NCBI GenBank assembly: GCA_945901195.1
Contig: CAMDKB010000002.1
Coordinates: 1 to 35,301 of the forward strand
Direction of reading: 5' to 3'
Source of the DNA: Rhizobium sp. Q54
GTDB taxonomy: Bacteria > Pseudomonadota > Alphaproteobacteria > Rhizobiales > Beijerinckiaceae
DNA length: 35,301 nt
Part shown: positions 25,606-33,493 of the stretch, one piece after another
Layout of the letters: every line of letters starts with the position of its first letter
Numbering within the stretch: the first letter of the stretch is position 1
The notes under the pieces: model-generated
Told to the model about the DNA's origin: nothing
Databases searched by the model: none
Seen by the model: the letters and a program-made list of their open reading frames with translations, nothing else
Program-made: the position numbers and the translations under genes

Positions 25606-26391
25606 ATGAGCCTGAAATCCCGCAACGCCCTTATTACCGGCTCGACCAGCGGCATTGGCCTCGCTTATGCGCGCGCGCTGGCCAAAGAGGGTGCGAACAT
25701 TTGCATCAATGGTTTCGGCGAGGCCGCCGCGATTGAGGCAGAACGCGCGGGAATCGAAAAGGAATTCGGCGTCACCAGCATTTATAACGGCGCGGATATG
25801 ACCCAAGGCGCCGAAATTGCCGCACTGGTAAAAGACGTTGAGACCCGCCTCGGCTCCGTCGATATCCTCATCAACAACGCCGGCATCCAGTTTGTCTCGC
25901 CAATCGAGGACTTCCCTGTCGAAAAATGGGATCAGATCATCGCCATCAACCTCACCTCAGCGTTTCACGCCATGCGAGCGGCTGTCCCGGGGATGAAAGC
26001 GCGTAAATGGGGACGCATCATCAACACCGCGTCGGCACACTCGCTTGTAGCATCGCCTTTCAAGGCCGCTTACGTCGCAGCCAAGCATGGCATCCTGGGC
26101 CTGACAAAAACTGTGGCGCTTGAAGTCGCTGCGTTTGGCGTCACAGCCAATTCGATTTCTCCGGGGTATGTCTGGACGCCTCTGGTGGAAAAGCAGATCC
26201 CGGACACGATGAAAGCGCGCAACATGACCAAGGAACAGGTCATCAACGATGTCTTGTTGTCGGCCCAGCCAACAAAGCAATTCGTCACTGTCGAGCAGGT
26301 TGCGGCTACCGCCGTGTTCCTGTGTTCAGATGCTGCTGTGAACATAACAGGCTCCAATATCGTTATGGACGGCGGGTGGACCGCAGCATGA
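25606..26391 (+). CDS. bdhA: 3-hydroxybutyrate dehydrogenase, SDR family
   Basis: The 261-residue short-chain dehydrogenase has the NAD motif TGSTSGIG (11-18), NNAG (90-93) and the triad Ser143, Tyr156, Lys160 (SAHSLVASPFKAAYVAAKHG). The segments ISPGYVWTPLVEKQIPD and QPTKQFVTVEQVA are typical of D-3-hydroxybutyrate dehydrogenase, which oxidises 3-hydroxybutyrate to acetoacetate in polyhydroxybutyrate use. AAGGAG lies six bases before the ATG. A patatin-like gene follows after 10 bases, a pairing I associate with storage-polymer or lipid turnover in alphaproteobacteria. Confidence 0.92.
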   Translation: MSLKSRNALITGSTSGIGLAYARALAKEGANICINGFGEAAAIEAERAGIEKEFGVTSIYNGADMTQGAEIAALVKDVETRLGSVDILINNAGIQFVSPIEDFPVEKWDQIIAINLTSAFHAMRAAVPGMKARKWGRIINTASAHSLVASPFKAAYVAAKHGILGLTKTVALEVAAFGVTANSISPGYVWTPLVEKQIPDTMKARNMTKEQVINDVLLSAQPTKQFVTVEQVAATAVFLCSDAAVNITGSNIVMDGGWTAA

Positions 26392-26401
26392 GGCGCTGTC
26401 G

Positions 26402-27487
26402 ATGTGCGCAAAACCAATCAAGTGGGACGGCAAGAAAAAGATCAATCTTGCCTTGCAGGGTGGCGGCTCGCATGGCGCCTTCACCTGGGGCGTTCTGGAT
26501 GAAATCCTGCAGGACGACCGCCTGGACATAGAAGCGATAACCGGAACGAGCGCAGGCGCAATGAACGCGGTCGCTCTCGTCCAGGGATATCTTGAAGACG
26601 GGCGGCCAGGTGCACGCCGGAAGCTGGAAGAATTCTGGTCTTCAATCTGCGAAGAAAATGCGCTGACCATCGGCCAGCGTGACTTCATCGATACGTTTTT
26701 CGGTTCCTGGAAACTCGACGATTCGCCTTTCCGGATGTGGACCGATTACCTAGGCAGTTTTACCAGCCCCTATTCCTTGAACCCGCTCAACATCAATCCG
26801 CTGTGCGAACTGCTGGAGAAGATCATCGACTTCGAAAAGGTCCGCGCCTGCGAAGAAGTCAAAGTTTTCGTTGCCGCCACCAATGTCCACTCCGGGCATA
26901 TCGCTATATTTCCCCGCGAGAAACTCACCGCCAATCACGTGATGGCATCGGCCTACCTCCCAACAGTATTTCAGGCCGTCGAGATAGACGGCGTTCCCCA
27001 TTGGGATGGTGGCTACATGGGCAACCCCGCGCTATTCCCGCTATTTTATGAAAGCGCCACGCCGGACATCCTCATCGTGCAGATCAATCCTGTTGAGCGC
27101 AAAACAACGCCACGGACGCAGCGCGAAATTCAAAACCGCCTCAACGAAATTACGTTTAACGGCGCACTGCTGAGCGAGTTGCGGTCAATCGATTTTGTGA
27201 ATCGTCTCGTCGATACTGGCAAACTAAAGCGCGCCACCAGCATCATTGGACGCATGATGAACCGGGGCCGCCATTCCCATGAAGCCTACATGCGCCCATT
27301 CGTGCATCGGATAGATGGCGTCGCGGAAGTTTCATCATTTGCTTCGGACTCGAAAATGGATACACGCTGGGTCTTTCTGACCCAGCTTCGGGATATCGGC
27401 CGGGCTTCAGCCAAGACATGGCTCGCGAAGAATTACGATTCCATTGGAGTAAACAGTACGCTTGATCTTGATATTGCATTCAACTGA
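26402..27487 (+). CDS. patatin-like phospholipase family protein
   Basis: The 361-residue protein has the patatin oxyanion motif GGGSHG (20-25), nucleophile Ser50 in GTSAG, and the catalytic Asp202 in DGG. These form the Ser-Asp dyad of patatin acyl hydrolases. There is no signal peptide, so it should act in the cytoplasm or at the membrane face. It starts 10 bases after the 3-hydroxybutyrate dehydrogenase gene and is surely cotranscribed. This suggests release of acyl or hydroxyacyl groups, perhaps from storage granules, but the substrate is inferred from context alone. The gene ends 35 bases before the IS30 element. Confidence 0.9.
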   Translation: MCAKPIKWDGKKKINLALQGGGSHGAFTWGVLDEILQDDRLDIEAITGTSAGAMNAVALVQGYLEDGRPGARRKLEEFWSSICEENALTIGQRDFIDTFFGSWKLDDSPFRMWTDYLGSFTSPYSLNPLNINPLCELLEKIIDFEKVRACEEVKVFVAATNVHSGHIAIFPREKLTANHVMASAYLPTVFQAVEIDGVPHWDGGYMGNPALFPLFYESATPDILIVQINPVERKTTPRTQREIQNRLNEITFNGALLSELRSIDFVNRLVDTGKLKRATSIIGRMMNRGRHSHEAYMRPFVHRIDGVAEVSSFASDSKMDTRWVFLTQLRDIGRASAKTWLAKNYDSIGVNSTLDLDIAFN

Positions 27488-27515
27488 CAGCCCAGCTTTA
27501 TTATTACTGGCGGAA

Positions 27516-28535
27516 TCAACTTTGAAGTGCAACACCACTTTCAAGGTTTTTGCATAGGGAAGAGGCGCAGTAAACTTCTTCTGGGGTGAGGAAGCCGAGC
27601 TTTTTTCTGGGTCTGGTGTTTAGTTTGTCGGCGATGGCGTTGAGATCGGCTTGAGAGAAGGCGTTGAGGTCAGAGCTTTTAGGTAAATACTCGCGAAGCA
27701 AGCCGTTGGTATTTTCGTTAGAGCCTCGTTGCCACGGGGCATGCGGGTCACAAAAATAGACAGCGAGATTGAGAGTTGCCGCCAACAGATTGTGCTGTGC
27801 CATCTCGCGACCTTGGTCATAGGTGATGGACTTCAACAAGTCTGACGGCACGCCTTTCAGTTCACGCACGAAGCCTTCTCGAACAGTGTCGGCTTTCGCG
27901 TTGTCTAATTGAACGAGGATCACATAACGCGAAGTGCGTTCGACGAAGGTGCCGACCGACGAGCGATTATATTTGCCCTTGATCAAATAGCCTTCCCAGT
28001 GACCTAAAATCTCGCGACTGTCGATTTCCTTCGGTCTATCAGCGATAAGCGTCATGTTTTGGATTTTGCCTCGACGGTCTTCGCCGCGTGCCCGAGACTT
28101 GCGTGTCTTGTGGGACTTGCGTAACAGCCTGATCATTTCGGTACGCAGGCCGCCGCGAGGATACGCATAGATATGCGCATAAATCGTCTCGTGGCTCACA
28201 TGCTGGCTGGGGTCATCGGGGTGCATACGTTTGAGTTTGCCCGCAACTTGTTCCCGCGACTAGCCCTTACCCATCAGCACCTGTATTTTCAACCAAAGCG
28301 AAGGGGCATTCGACAAGAGCTTCTTGCGCCGGAACTTGCGTTCTTTGCACCGTGCCGCCGCATCTTGCGGCAGATAATCATCATTGGCTCCAGCATTACG
28401 ATTAATCTCCCGGCTCACCGTGCAAACCGGCCGTTTAAGCAGGAGGGCAATTGCCCTCCTGCTTAAACCATGCGCCAAACCGACCGCTATAACGCTCCGT
28501 TCTTCTGTTTCTCACTGCTTGTATTCTCTGCCCAT
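27516..28535 (-). pseudogene. IS30-family transposase with two nonsense mutations
   Basis: The frame starts at ATG 28533-28535 with GGAGG six bases upstream and reads MGREYKQ, then TGA (28512-28514), then continues in frame with an HTH domain (RRAIALLLKRPVCTVSREINR). After KGK-type residues (LMGKG) there is TAG at 28260-28262, where family members have Trp. The rest is intact: SHETIYAHIYAYPRGGLR, the DDE core with DRPKEIDSREILGHWEGYLI, SITYDQGREMAQH, and CDPHAPWQRGSNENTNGLLR. The end VALQS-stop reads through the left inverted repeat and uses flanking bases. The two stops are single-base changes, so decay is recent. Confidence 0.88.
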
Positions 28536-28576
28536 AAAGTACCTCCACCGACACTATTGCATGGTGTTGCACTTCA
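27523..28576 (-). mobile_element. IS30-family insertion sequence, degenerate
   Basis: The element is bounded by a perfect 15-base terminal inverted repeat: TGAAGTGCAACACCA at 27523-27537 and its complement at 28562-28576. The length of 1054 bases is normal for IS30. It holds one transposase gene with two in-frame stops, so it can move only in trans. The flanks show no clear target duplication (TTT on the left, TCT after the right end). It lies just after the dehydrogenase-patatin operon and did not break a visible gene. Confidence 0.85.
28433..28468. repeat. perfect 36-base palindrome inside the IS30 transposase gene
   Basis: The left arm GTTTAAGCAGGAGGGCAA is followed without a spacer by its exact reverse complement. 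It lies within the HTH-coding part of the transposase, where it encodes GLSRRAIALLLK. A perfect palindrome with no loop is unusual in coding DNA. It could extrude as a cruciform or form an mRNA hairpin limiting transposase translation. Confidence 0.85.
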
Positions 28577-28796
28577 TCTTTGAGCCGACCGCTCCAACAC
28601 AGGAGCTGCGGCGTCTTCGTTCAAGACGACAAAAGCTTGACCCTCGCTTTCGCAAGCGCGACCGCGTCTTATGGTTTGTTTGACCCATGATTTAATATAA
28701 CCAAACCATTGAATAAAGGTGCGATTTCACACATATTGTGCTCGTTCGCCATGATATAAAGGCAACAACATTGGCAATGCGTGTGGAGTAACGTGC

Positions 28797-29021
28797 ATGT
28801 TTCGCTTGATCGCGATGATACTGATCACACTATCGGGAGCCGTCATCGGCGGCATCATCGGTCTTGTCGGCGGGGCCGCATTTCTCGAATCTGGCCGCAC
28901 GGCGTGTGAAGCGGCCACCTGTGCGGACACGATTTTACACAGCTTTGTTCCGGCCGGAATCTTCCTGGGCGCCCTGATGGGGCTTGCAAAAGTCTTGGCC
29001 ATTCGCGCCGGACGGGTATAG
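28797..29021 (+). CDS. small two-helix membrane protein
   Basis: The 74-residue product begins MFRLIAMILITLSGAVIGGI. Two hydrophobic segments are visible, at about 3-29 and 49-69, both with Gly-rich faces (GAVIGGIIGLVGGA; AGIFLGALMGLAKVLA). Two Cys lie in the loop (TACEAATCAD). The start has GGAG about 11 bases upstream. It is the only gene between the IS30 element and the Bug-crotonase run and probably has its own promoter. I do not recognise a named family; tight helix packing in the inner membrane is inferred from the Gly pattern. Confidence 0.6.
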   Translation: MFRLIAMILITLSGAVIGGIIGLVGGAAFLESGRTACEAATCADTILHSFVPAGIFLGALMGLAKVLAIRAGRV

Positions 29022-29122
29022 ACCACCCGCCCTTTTGCCCTGCCAATTGCAATTTTCTGCCCGGACTCTAGCCATGCTTCGCAGAAGTAGTCATGTTATG
29101 TTTCCCAAACGGGGAGACCTTC

Positions 29123-30169
29123 ATGATGCTTGTGCGCAATCTTGCCTTCCGTATCGCTGCCTGCTGGATTGCCACAAGCGGTATCCATCCTTCAGTCCAT
29201 GCGCAGGAAGTGGAAAACTTCTATCGCAACCGCAACGTAAGTCTGCTCGTCGGCACAACTCCGGGCGGCTATTACGATATCGGCAGCCGCGTCGTCGCGC
29301 GCCACATCGGCCAGTTTATTCCGGGCAAGCCCAACATCGTCGTCCAGAATCAACCGGGAGCTGGCGGCTATTTCGTCGTCAATCGTCTCCTCAATGCCAT
29401 TGAACGTGATGGCGCTACATTTGCAACAATTAACCGAGGCTTGCCGCAAGTAGCACTGACTGGCGATCCAAAAGTCAATTTTGATCCGTTGCGCCTGACC
29501 TGGCTCGGCAGTCTGAGTTCCTACAAGGACGACGCTTATCTCGCCGTGGTCAACTCATCAGGCCCTATCAAATCTCTCGCTGATCTGAAGGGCAACATGC
29601 CCGTGCATTTTGGCAGCACCGGAACAGGCTCAACCAACACGGCGTTCGCCCTGCTCGCCAACGAAATCCTCGGGTTGAAGCTGGATGTCGTGAGGGGTTT
29701 TCCGGGTGTCGCGCAGGTTTGGCTTGCTATGGAGACGGGCGAAGTCGACGGACAGATCATCGACATCAGCGCCATACTCGTTGGGCGGCCAGGGTTGTGG
29801 CGGGATGGAAAGTTGCGGCCCGTCGTCGCCTTCGGTCGCACCGCAAGACTGAAGGAATTTCCCGATGTTCCCGTCGCGCGGGAACTCGTGACAGACCCGA
29901 AAGACCGCGCTTTGCTGGAGTTCGCCGAATTCAGCTTCTTCATGGCCTTGCCCTTTGCTGCGCCACCTGAACTTCCGCCCGCGCGTGAAAGAGCGTTGCG
30001 CGAAGCCTTCATGAAGATGACCGCCGATCCGGCCTATGAAACCGACATTCGGAAGGTGGGGCTTCTGCCAAGCCCGATAGATGGTGCAGTAATTGTTGAA
30101 CTCATAAAGAATGCGATGAAAACGCCGGAGGATGTCCGCCGGCGCTTCGGTAAGATGCTGTCGGACTGA
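29123..30169 (+). CDS. Bug-family (TctC-like) solute-binding protein, first of two paralogs
   Basis: The 348-residue protein has a signal peptide (about 1-28, ending VHAQE). Bug segments are VSLLVGTTPGGYYDIGSRVV, GKPNIVVQNQPGAGG and FDPLRLTWLGSLSSYKDDAYL. GGGGAG lies six bases before ATG 29123. It is clearly related to the gene at 31091: both share LTWLGS-SSY-DDAYL and GEVDGQ-ID-SAI. Bug proteins capture carboxylates or similar solutes in the periplasm. No TctA/TctB permease is in view, so either an unlinked permease or a sensing role is needed. It is first of a four-gene run. Confidence 0.87.
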   Translation: MMLVRNLAFRIAACWIATSGIHPSVHAQEVENFYRNRNVSLLVGTTPGGYYDIGSRVVARHIGQFIPGKPNIVVQNQPGAGGYFVVNRLLNAIERDGATFATINRGLPQVALTGDPKVNFDPLRLTWLGSLSSYKDDAYLAVVNSSGPIKSLADLKGNMPVHFGSTGTGSTNTAFALLANEILGLKLDVVRGFPGVAQVWLAMETGEVDGQIIDISAILVGRPGLWRDGKLRPVVAFGRTARLKEFPDVPVARELVTDPKDRALLEFAEFSFFMALPFAAPPELPPARERALREAFMKMTADPAYETDIRKVGLLPSPIDGAVIVELIKNAMKTPEDVRRRFGKMLSD

Positions 30170-30211
30170 TTGTTACAAGAACACTCCATAAATATTAGGG
30201 AAGGATCGGAA

Positions 30212-31045
30212 ATGAGTGAGTACTTGCTGGTCGATATCATTCGCGATGGGCAGATCGCAACAATCGAACTTAAACGTCTCGAACGGCAATTACGCGAAAT
30301 GATGTCAGGCCGCCCTGGCGGCGTGCAAAGGGCTGCGGAAGTCGGCCGTGCGCTGAACGAACTGCGCAACGACAATTCCGTACGTGTCATCATTATCACG
30401 GGCAAGGAGGACGTTTTTACTATACCGCCATCGTCTTACGGACATCACGGCAATCCCGGCGTCGATTGGGATATCATGAATGGCGTGACACGGGCAGTCG
30501 AAATCATGTGCACGATTGAAAAGCCAGTCATCGCGAAGGTCAACGGCCACGCCGTCGGCTTTGGAGCAAACCTTGTGCTGGCATGCGATTTCATAGTCGC
30601 GCGCGAAGACGCTATAATTGCCGATCATCACATGAGCGCCGGCGAATTGATGATCGACGGCGAGCAAAAAGGCTCCGCCGATCATTGCATGGTGACTGGC
30701 GATGGCGGCGCAGTATTTGCACCGATGAAAATGCCAATGAACATGGCAAAGGAATACCTCATGCTGGCCCGCCCGTTCACTGCGAAGGAACTCGCAGCCA
30801 TGGGCGTTGTAAACTATGCTTTGGCAGCCGACCAGATTGACGCCAAGACACAGGAAATCGCTGAACGGCTTCTGAAACGCAATCCATATGCGCTGGCACT
30901 GACCAAACGTGTGCTGAACAAGCAGCTGCTGGCGCAGTTCAATATGGTGCACGATGCCTCTCTGGGCTATGAATTCCTGAATTTCTATATGCAAACGCCG
31001 CAAGCGCGGGAGCAAGGCAAGGGCCGGGGTGAAGAGACACTCTGA
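30212..31045 (+). CDS. enoyl-CoA hydratase/isomerase (crotonase) family protein with insertion
   Basis: The 277-residue protein has the crotonase core: VRVIIITGKEDVFT, then EKPVIAKVNGHAVGFGANL (oxyanion glycine, 111-121), DFIVAREDAIIADHH, and GDGGA (163-167) where many hydratases have the second catalytic region. Between ADHH and GDGGA lies an extra stretch, about residues 142-160 (AGELMIDGEQKGSADHCM), longer than in the usual family. The canonical catalytic Glu pair cannot be placed with certainty. AAGGA lies six bases before ATG 30212. It lies between two Bug genes in the same run. It probably acts on an acyl-CoA made from the imported substrate. Confidence 0.82.
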   Translation: MSEYLLVDIIRDGQIATIELKRLERQLREMMSGRPGGVQRAAEVGRALNELRNDNSVRVIIITGKEDVFTIPPSSYGHHGNPGVDWDIMNGVTRAVEIMCTIEKPVIAKVNGHAVGFGANLVLACDFIVAREDAIIADHHMSAGELMIDGEQKGSADHCMVTGDGGAVFAPMKMPMNMAKEYLMLARPFTAKELAAMGVVNYALAADQIDAKTQEIAERLLKRNPYALALTKRVLNKQLLAQFNMVHDASLGYEFLNFYMQTPQAREQGKGRGEETL

Positions 31046-31090
31046 GGCCACGCCTACGCATACACAAACAAGATATCAAAGGGGGAAACG

Positions 31091-32122
31091 ATGAAACGAA
31101 TTATGGTCACAACATTGAGCCTGTGCCTGCTCGGTTTCGCACCGGCGGCGCACGCACAACCTGCAGCCGATTTTTATAAAAGCCGCACGGTTACGCTCAT
31201 CGTTCCATTTTCGGCAGGTGGCATTTATGACATCGCCAGCCGGCTTCTCGCGCGGCACATGCCAAGGCACATTCCCGGCAACCCGAACATGATCGTCCAG
31301 AATCAGCCGGGGGGCGGTGGAATTACATCAGCCAACCGGCTGGCCTCGGCGATTGAAAAAGACGGCCTCACCTTTGCATCAATCAGTCGCGGCATCCCGC
31401 AGCTTGCTATCGTCGGAGAGCCTAATATTCACTTTGATCCGGCGAAACTGACCTGGCTGGGTTCGATTTCCTCCTATGCCGATGACGCTTACCTCCTGAC
31501 GATCATGACGACTAACAAGATCAATTCGGTTAAGGATGCTCAAGCCTCCACAATTCATATGGGCGGCGTCGGCGCAGGTGCAACCAACACAACATTCGCG
31601 ATGCTGGCCCGCGATTTGCTTGGCATGAAGGTCGAAGTTGTCAAAGGCTTTCCCGGCGCCAATGATATCTGGCTTGGTATGGAACGCGGCGAAGTAGATG
31701 GACAGACGATTGACGTCAGCGCCATCAAATCATCCCGTCCCGCTTTGTGGAACGAAAAGAAGGTCAAATTTCTCGTGCAATTTGCTCGTGCAACCCGTCT
31801 GACTTACATGCCCGATGTACCAACAGGCCGTGAACTGACTCGAAACGCTGAAGACAAGGCCTTGCTCGAATTTGCCGAAAGTCCATTCTTCATGGCTCTG
31901 CCTTACGCAGCGCCTCCAGACATTCCTGCGGATCGCGCCAGGATTTTGACCACCGCATTCATGGCCACCACCACGAGCCGCGAATTTCTCGAAGAAGTTG
32001 AAAAAGTAGGTATCAACGCAAGCCCTATCGACGGCGAGGCCGTGAGAAGGATAGTGATGGAAGCTGCCCAAACCCCCAAACCTATCCGCGATCGCCTCGC
32101 AGAATTCCTTTTAGCCAAATGA
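31091..32122 (+). CDS. Bug-family (TctC-like) solute-binding protein, second paralog
   Basis: The 343-residue protein has a signal peptide (1-22, PAAHAQP) and Bug segments VTLIVPFSAGGIYDIASRLL, NPNMIVQNQPGGGG, LTWLGSISSYADDAYL and GEVDGQTIDVSAI. GGGGGAAA lies just before the ATG. It is a diverged duplicate of the gene at 29123, separated from it by the crotonase gene. Its stop overlaps the asparaginase-like start by four bases (ATGA), tying binding protein and enzyme together. The ligand is unknown; an amide or amino-acid-like solute would fit the neighbour. Confidence 0.88.
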   Translation: MKRIMVTTLSLCLLGFAPAAHAQPAADFYKSRTVTLIVPFSAGGIYDIASRLLARHMPRHIPGNPNMIVQNQPGGGGITSANRLASAIEKDGLTFASISRGIPQLAIVGEPNIHFDPAKLTWLGSISSYADDAYLLTIMTTNKINSVKDAQASTIHMGGVGAGATNTTFAMLARDLLGMKVEVVKGFPGANDIWLGMERGEVDGQTIDVSAIKSSRPALWNEKKVKFLVQFARATRLTYMPDVPTGRELTRNAEDKALLEFAESPFFMALPYAAPPDIPADRARILTTAFMATTTSREFLEEVEKVGINASPIDGEAVRRIVMEAAQTPKPIRDRLAEFLLAK

Positions 32123-33129
32123 GTGTCTCCATGCAGAAACAAAAGCGCATCATGGTAATGGCCGGCCCCGGCACTTTGCCCTCCCAAGGCCGGGATCGCA
32201 TGGACCTTACCCATTATAACGTCAAATTCAGCGGCAAGCCCCGGCTGACCCCGGTTGAAATGCTCGATGCCTGGCCCGAAATTTCTCAATATGCGGAAAC
32301 ATGCACCGACGATGGTCCTGTTATGGAAGTAGCAACCCATGATGACTTGCACCGTCTGTCATTGCGGATTCAGGAAATTTTGCAGCGCAGTGATATTAAT
32401 GGCCTGGTCTGGATTCAGGGTACAAATACACTGGAAGAGACCGCGTTCTTTCTCAACCTGACCGTGCGAAGCGACAAGCCAGTCGTCGTTGTCGGCGCCC
32501 AACGTCCTTTCACCGCCATCAGTACCGACGCCCATCTTAATCTGGTCAATGCCGTGCGCGTCGCAGCGTGCACGGATACGCGAGGCAAGGGCGTTGTCAC
32601 CGTCACTAATAGTGAAATCAATGCTGCACGTGATGTGACAAAAACATCCACGTTTCAGGTACAAACATTTCGCAGCCGTGATCTCGGTGTGATGGGTTAC
32701 GCCGATGCTGACCGCATTGTTTATTATCGAGCGCCGGTTCGGCGCCACACGACGCTTTCGGAATTCGACCTCGACAAGGTGACTGAGATGCCGCGCGTCG
32801 AAATTCTCTACGGCCATACGGGAGCCGATCCGCGTCTTGCGCGCTCAGCGGTCGAGCTAGGTGCTCAAGGGCTTGTGTTTGCCGGAATCGGTGCAGGCGC
32901 ACTTGGCGTCTATACCGATGAACTGAGAAAGCTCGCTTCAGAAGGCATTCTCATCGCACGAAGCGCCCGTGTTGGCGAAGGCCGCGTCCTCAACATCGGC
33001 AATACCTATGAGGAAGGCATGGCGGCTGCGGACAATCTGAATCCCCAAAAGGCCGCGCTTTTGCTTGCGTTGGGTATGACCCGGACACGCGATATCAATG
33101 AAATCCAGCGCGTGTTCGACGAATATTGA
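32119..33129 (+). CDS. asparaginase/glutaminase-family protein with altered Thr-Asp motif
   Basis: The 336-residue cytoplasmic protein follows the L-asparaginase fold. The first catalytic motif reads AGPGTLPSQ, with Thr19 at the nucleophile position. The second, normally HGTDT, reads QGTNT (100-104), so the substrate-binding Asp is Asn103. Lys175 (DVTKTS) is kept, as are GYADADRIVYYRAP and YGHTGADPRL. The first motif is also GPGTL rather than GGTI. The changes suggest another substrate or weakened amidase activity. The codon is AAT, one base from GAT. It is cotranslated with the Bug gene before it. No signal peptide is visible. Confidence 0.85.
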   Translation: MSVSMQKQKRIMVMAGPGTLPSQGRDRMDLTHYNVKFSGKPRLTPVEMLDAWPEISQYAETCTDDGPVMEVATHDDLHRLSLRIQEILQRSDINGLVWIQGTNTLEETAFFLNLTVRSDKPVVVVGAQRPFTAISTDAHLNLVNAVRVAACTDTRGKGVVTVTNSEINAARDVTKTSTFQVQTFRSRDLGVMGYADADRIVYYRAPVRRHTTLSEFDLDKVTEMPRVEILYGHTGADPRLARSAVELGAQGLVFAGIGAGALGVYTDELRKLASEGILIARSARVGEGRVLNIGNTYEEGMAAADNLNPQKAALLLALGMTRTRDINEIQRVFDEY

Positions 33130-33171
33130 ATCGCAATCAAAAATGCCCGGTCACCCCGGCATTGCGTAACA

Positions 33172-33204
33172 CCAGAGAGGATGAGGCTTGACTCATCGCT
33201 CTGG
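33172..33204 (+). terminator. long hairpin after the asparaginase-like gene
   Basis: CCAGAG...CTCTGG and GATGAG...CTCATC form a two-part stem with a small internal bulge and a 6-base loop. It starts 43 bases after the stop. No T-run follows, so it may be a factor-assisted stop or protect the mRNA end. Confidence 0.5.
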
Positions 33205-33399
33205 GCGCACGCGCTCCGGATATCTCTAGGGCTAAGCTGCCGGTTGCCGCGGGATGACTGGGAGGTGAACTTTTTGATACAGGCTCGCTCAAAAATTGTG
33301 CAGTGCGTAATCAAAGTGCAATTGGCGAAATCTTCATCACCCCTCAAGGCCGAATTGGCCAAATTATACAAGTTAAGCTGTCTAACGAATTGATTTAAT

Positions 33400-33439
33400 A
33401 ATTATATTATAATTTTTGTGCACTGGTACAAGGGTTGCT
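33400..33439 (+). promoter_or_regulatory. sigma-54-like promoter with AT-rich palindrome before the nrtA-like gene
   Basis: TGGTACAAGGGTTGCT at 33424-33439 matches the sigma-54 consensus TGGCACG-N4-TTGCT except at two positions, with correct spacing. Just upstream, 33400-33414 is a perfect AT-rich palindrome (AATTATA-T-TATAATT) containing TATAAT, which could be a bending or binding site or a housekeeping -10 without a good -35. The gene starts 55 bases after the -12 element. Nitrogen control would suit a nitrate/nitrogen-compound transporter. Confidence 0.6.
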
Positions 33440-33493
33440 TTCTCCTATGGGCGCGAACGGATTGACCCTCCGCATCCCCGCAGGAGCTGAAGA

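Noticed and set aside
30305-31051. 248-codon - strand frame with many Cys and His
   Set aside because: Antisense to the crotonase gene; the Cys/His richness follows from the codon usage of the real gene.
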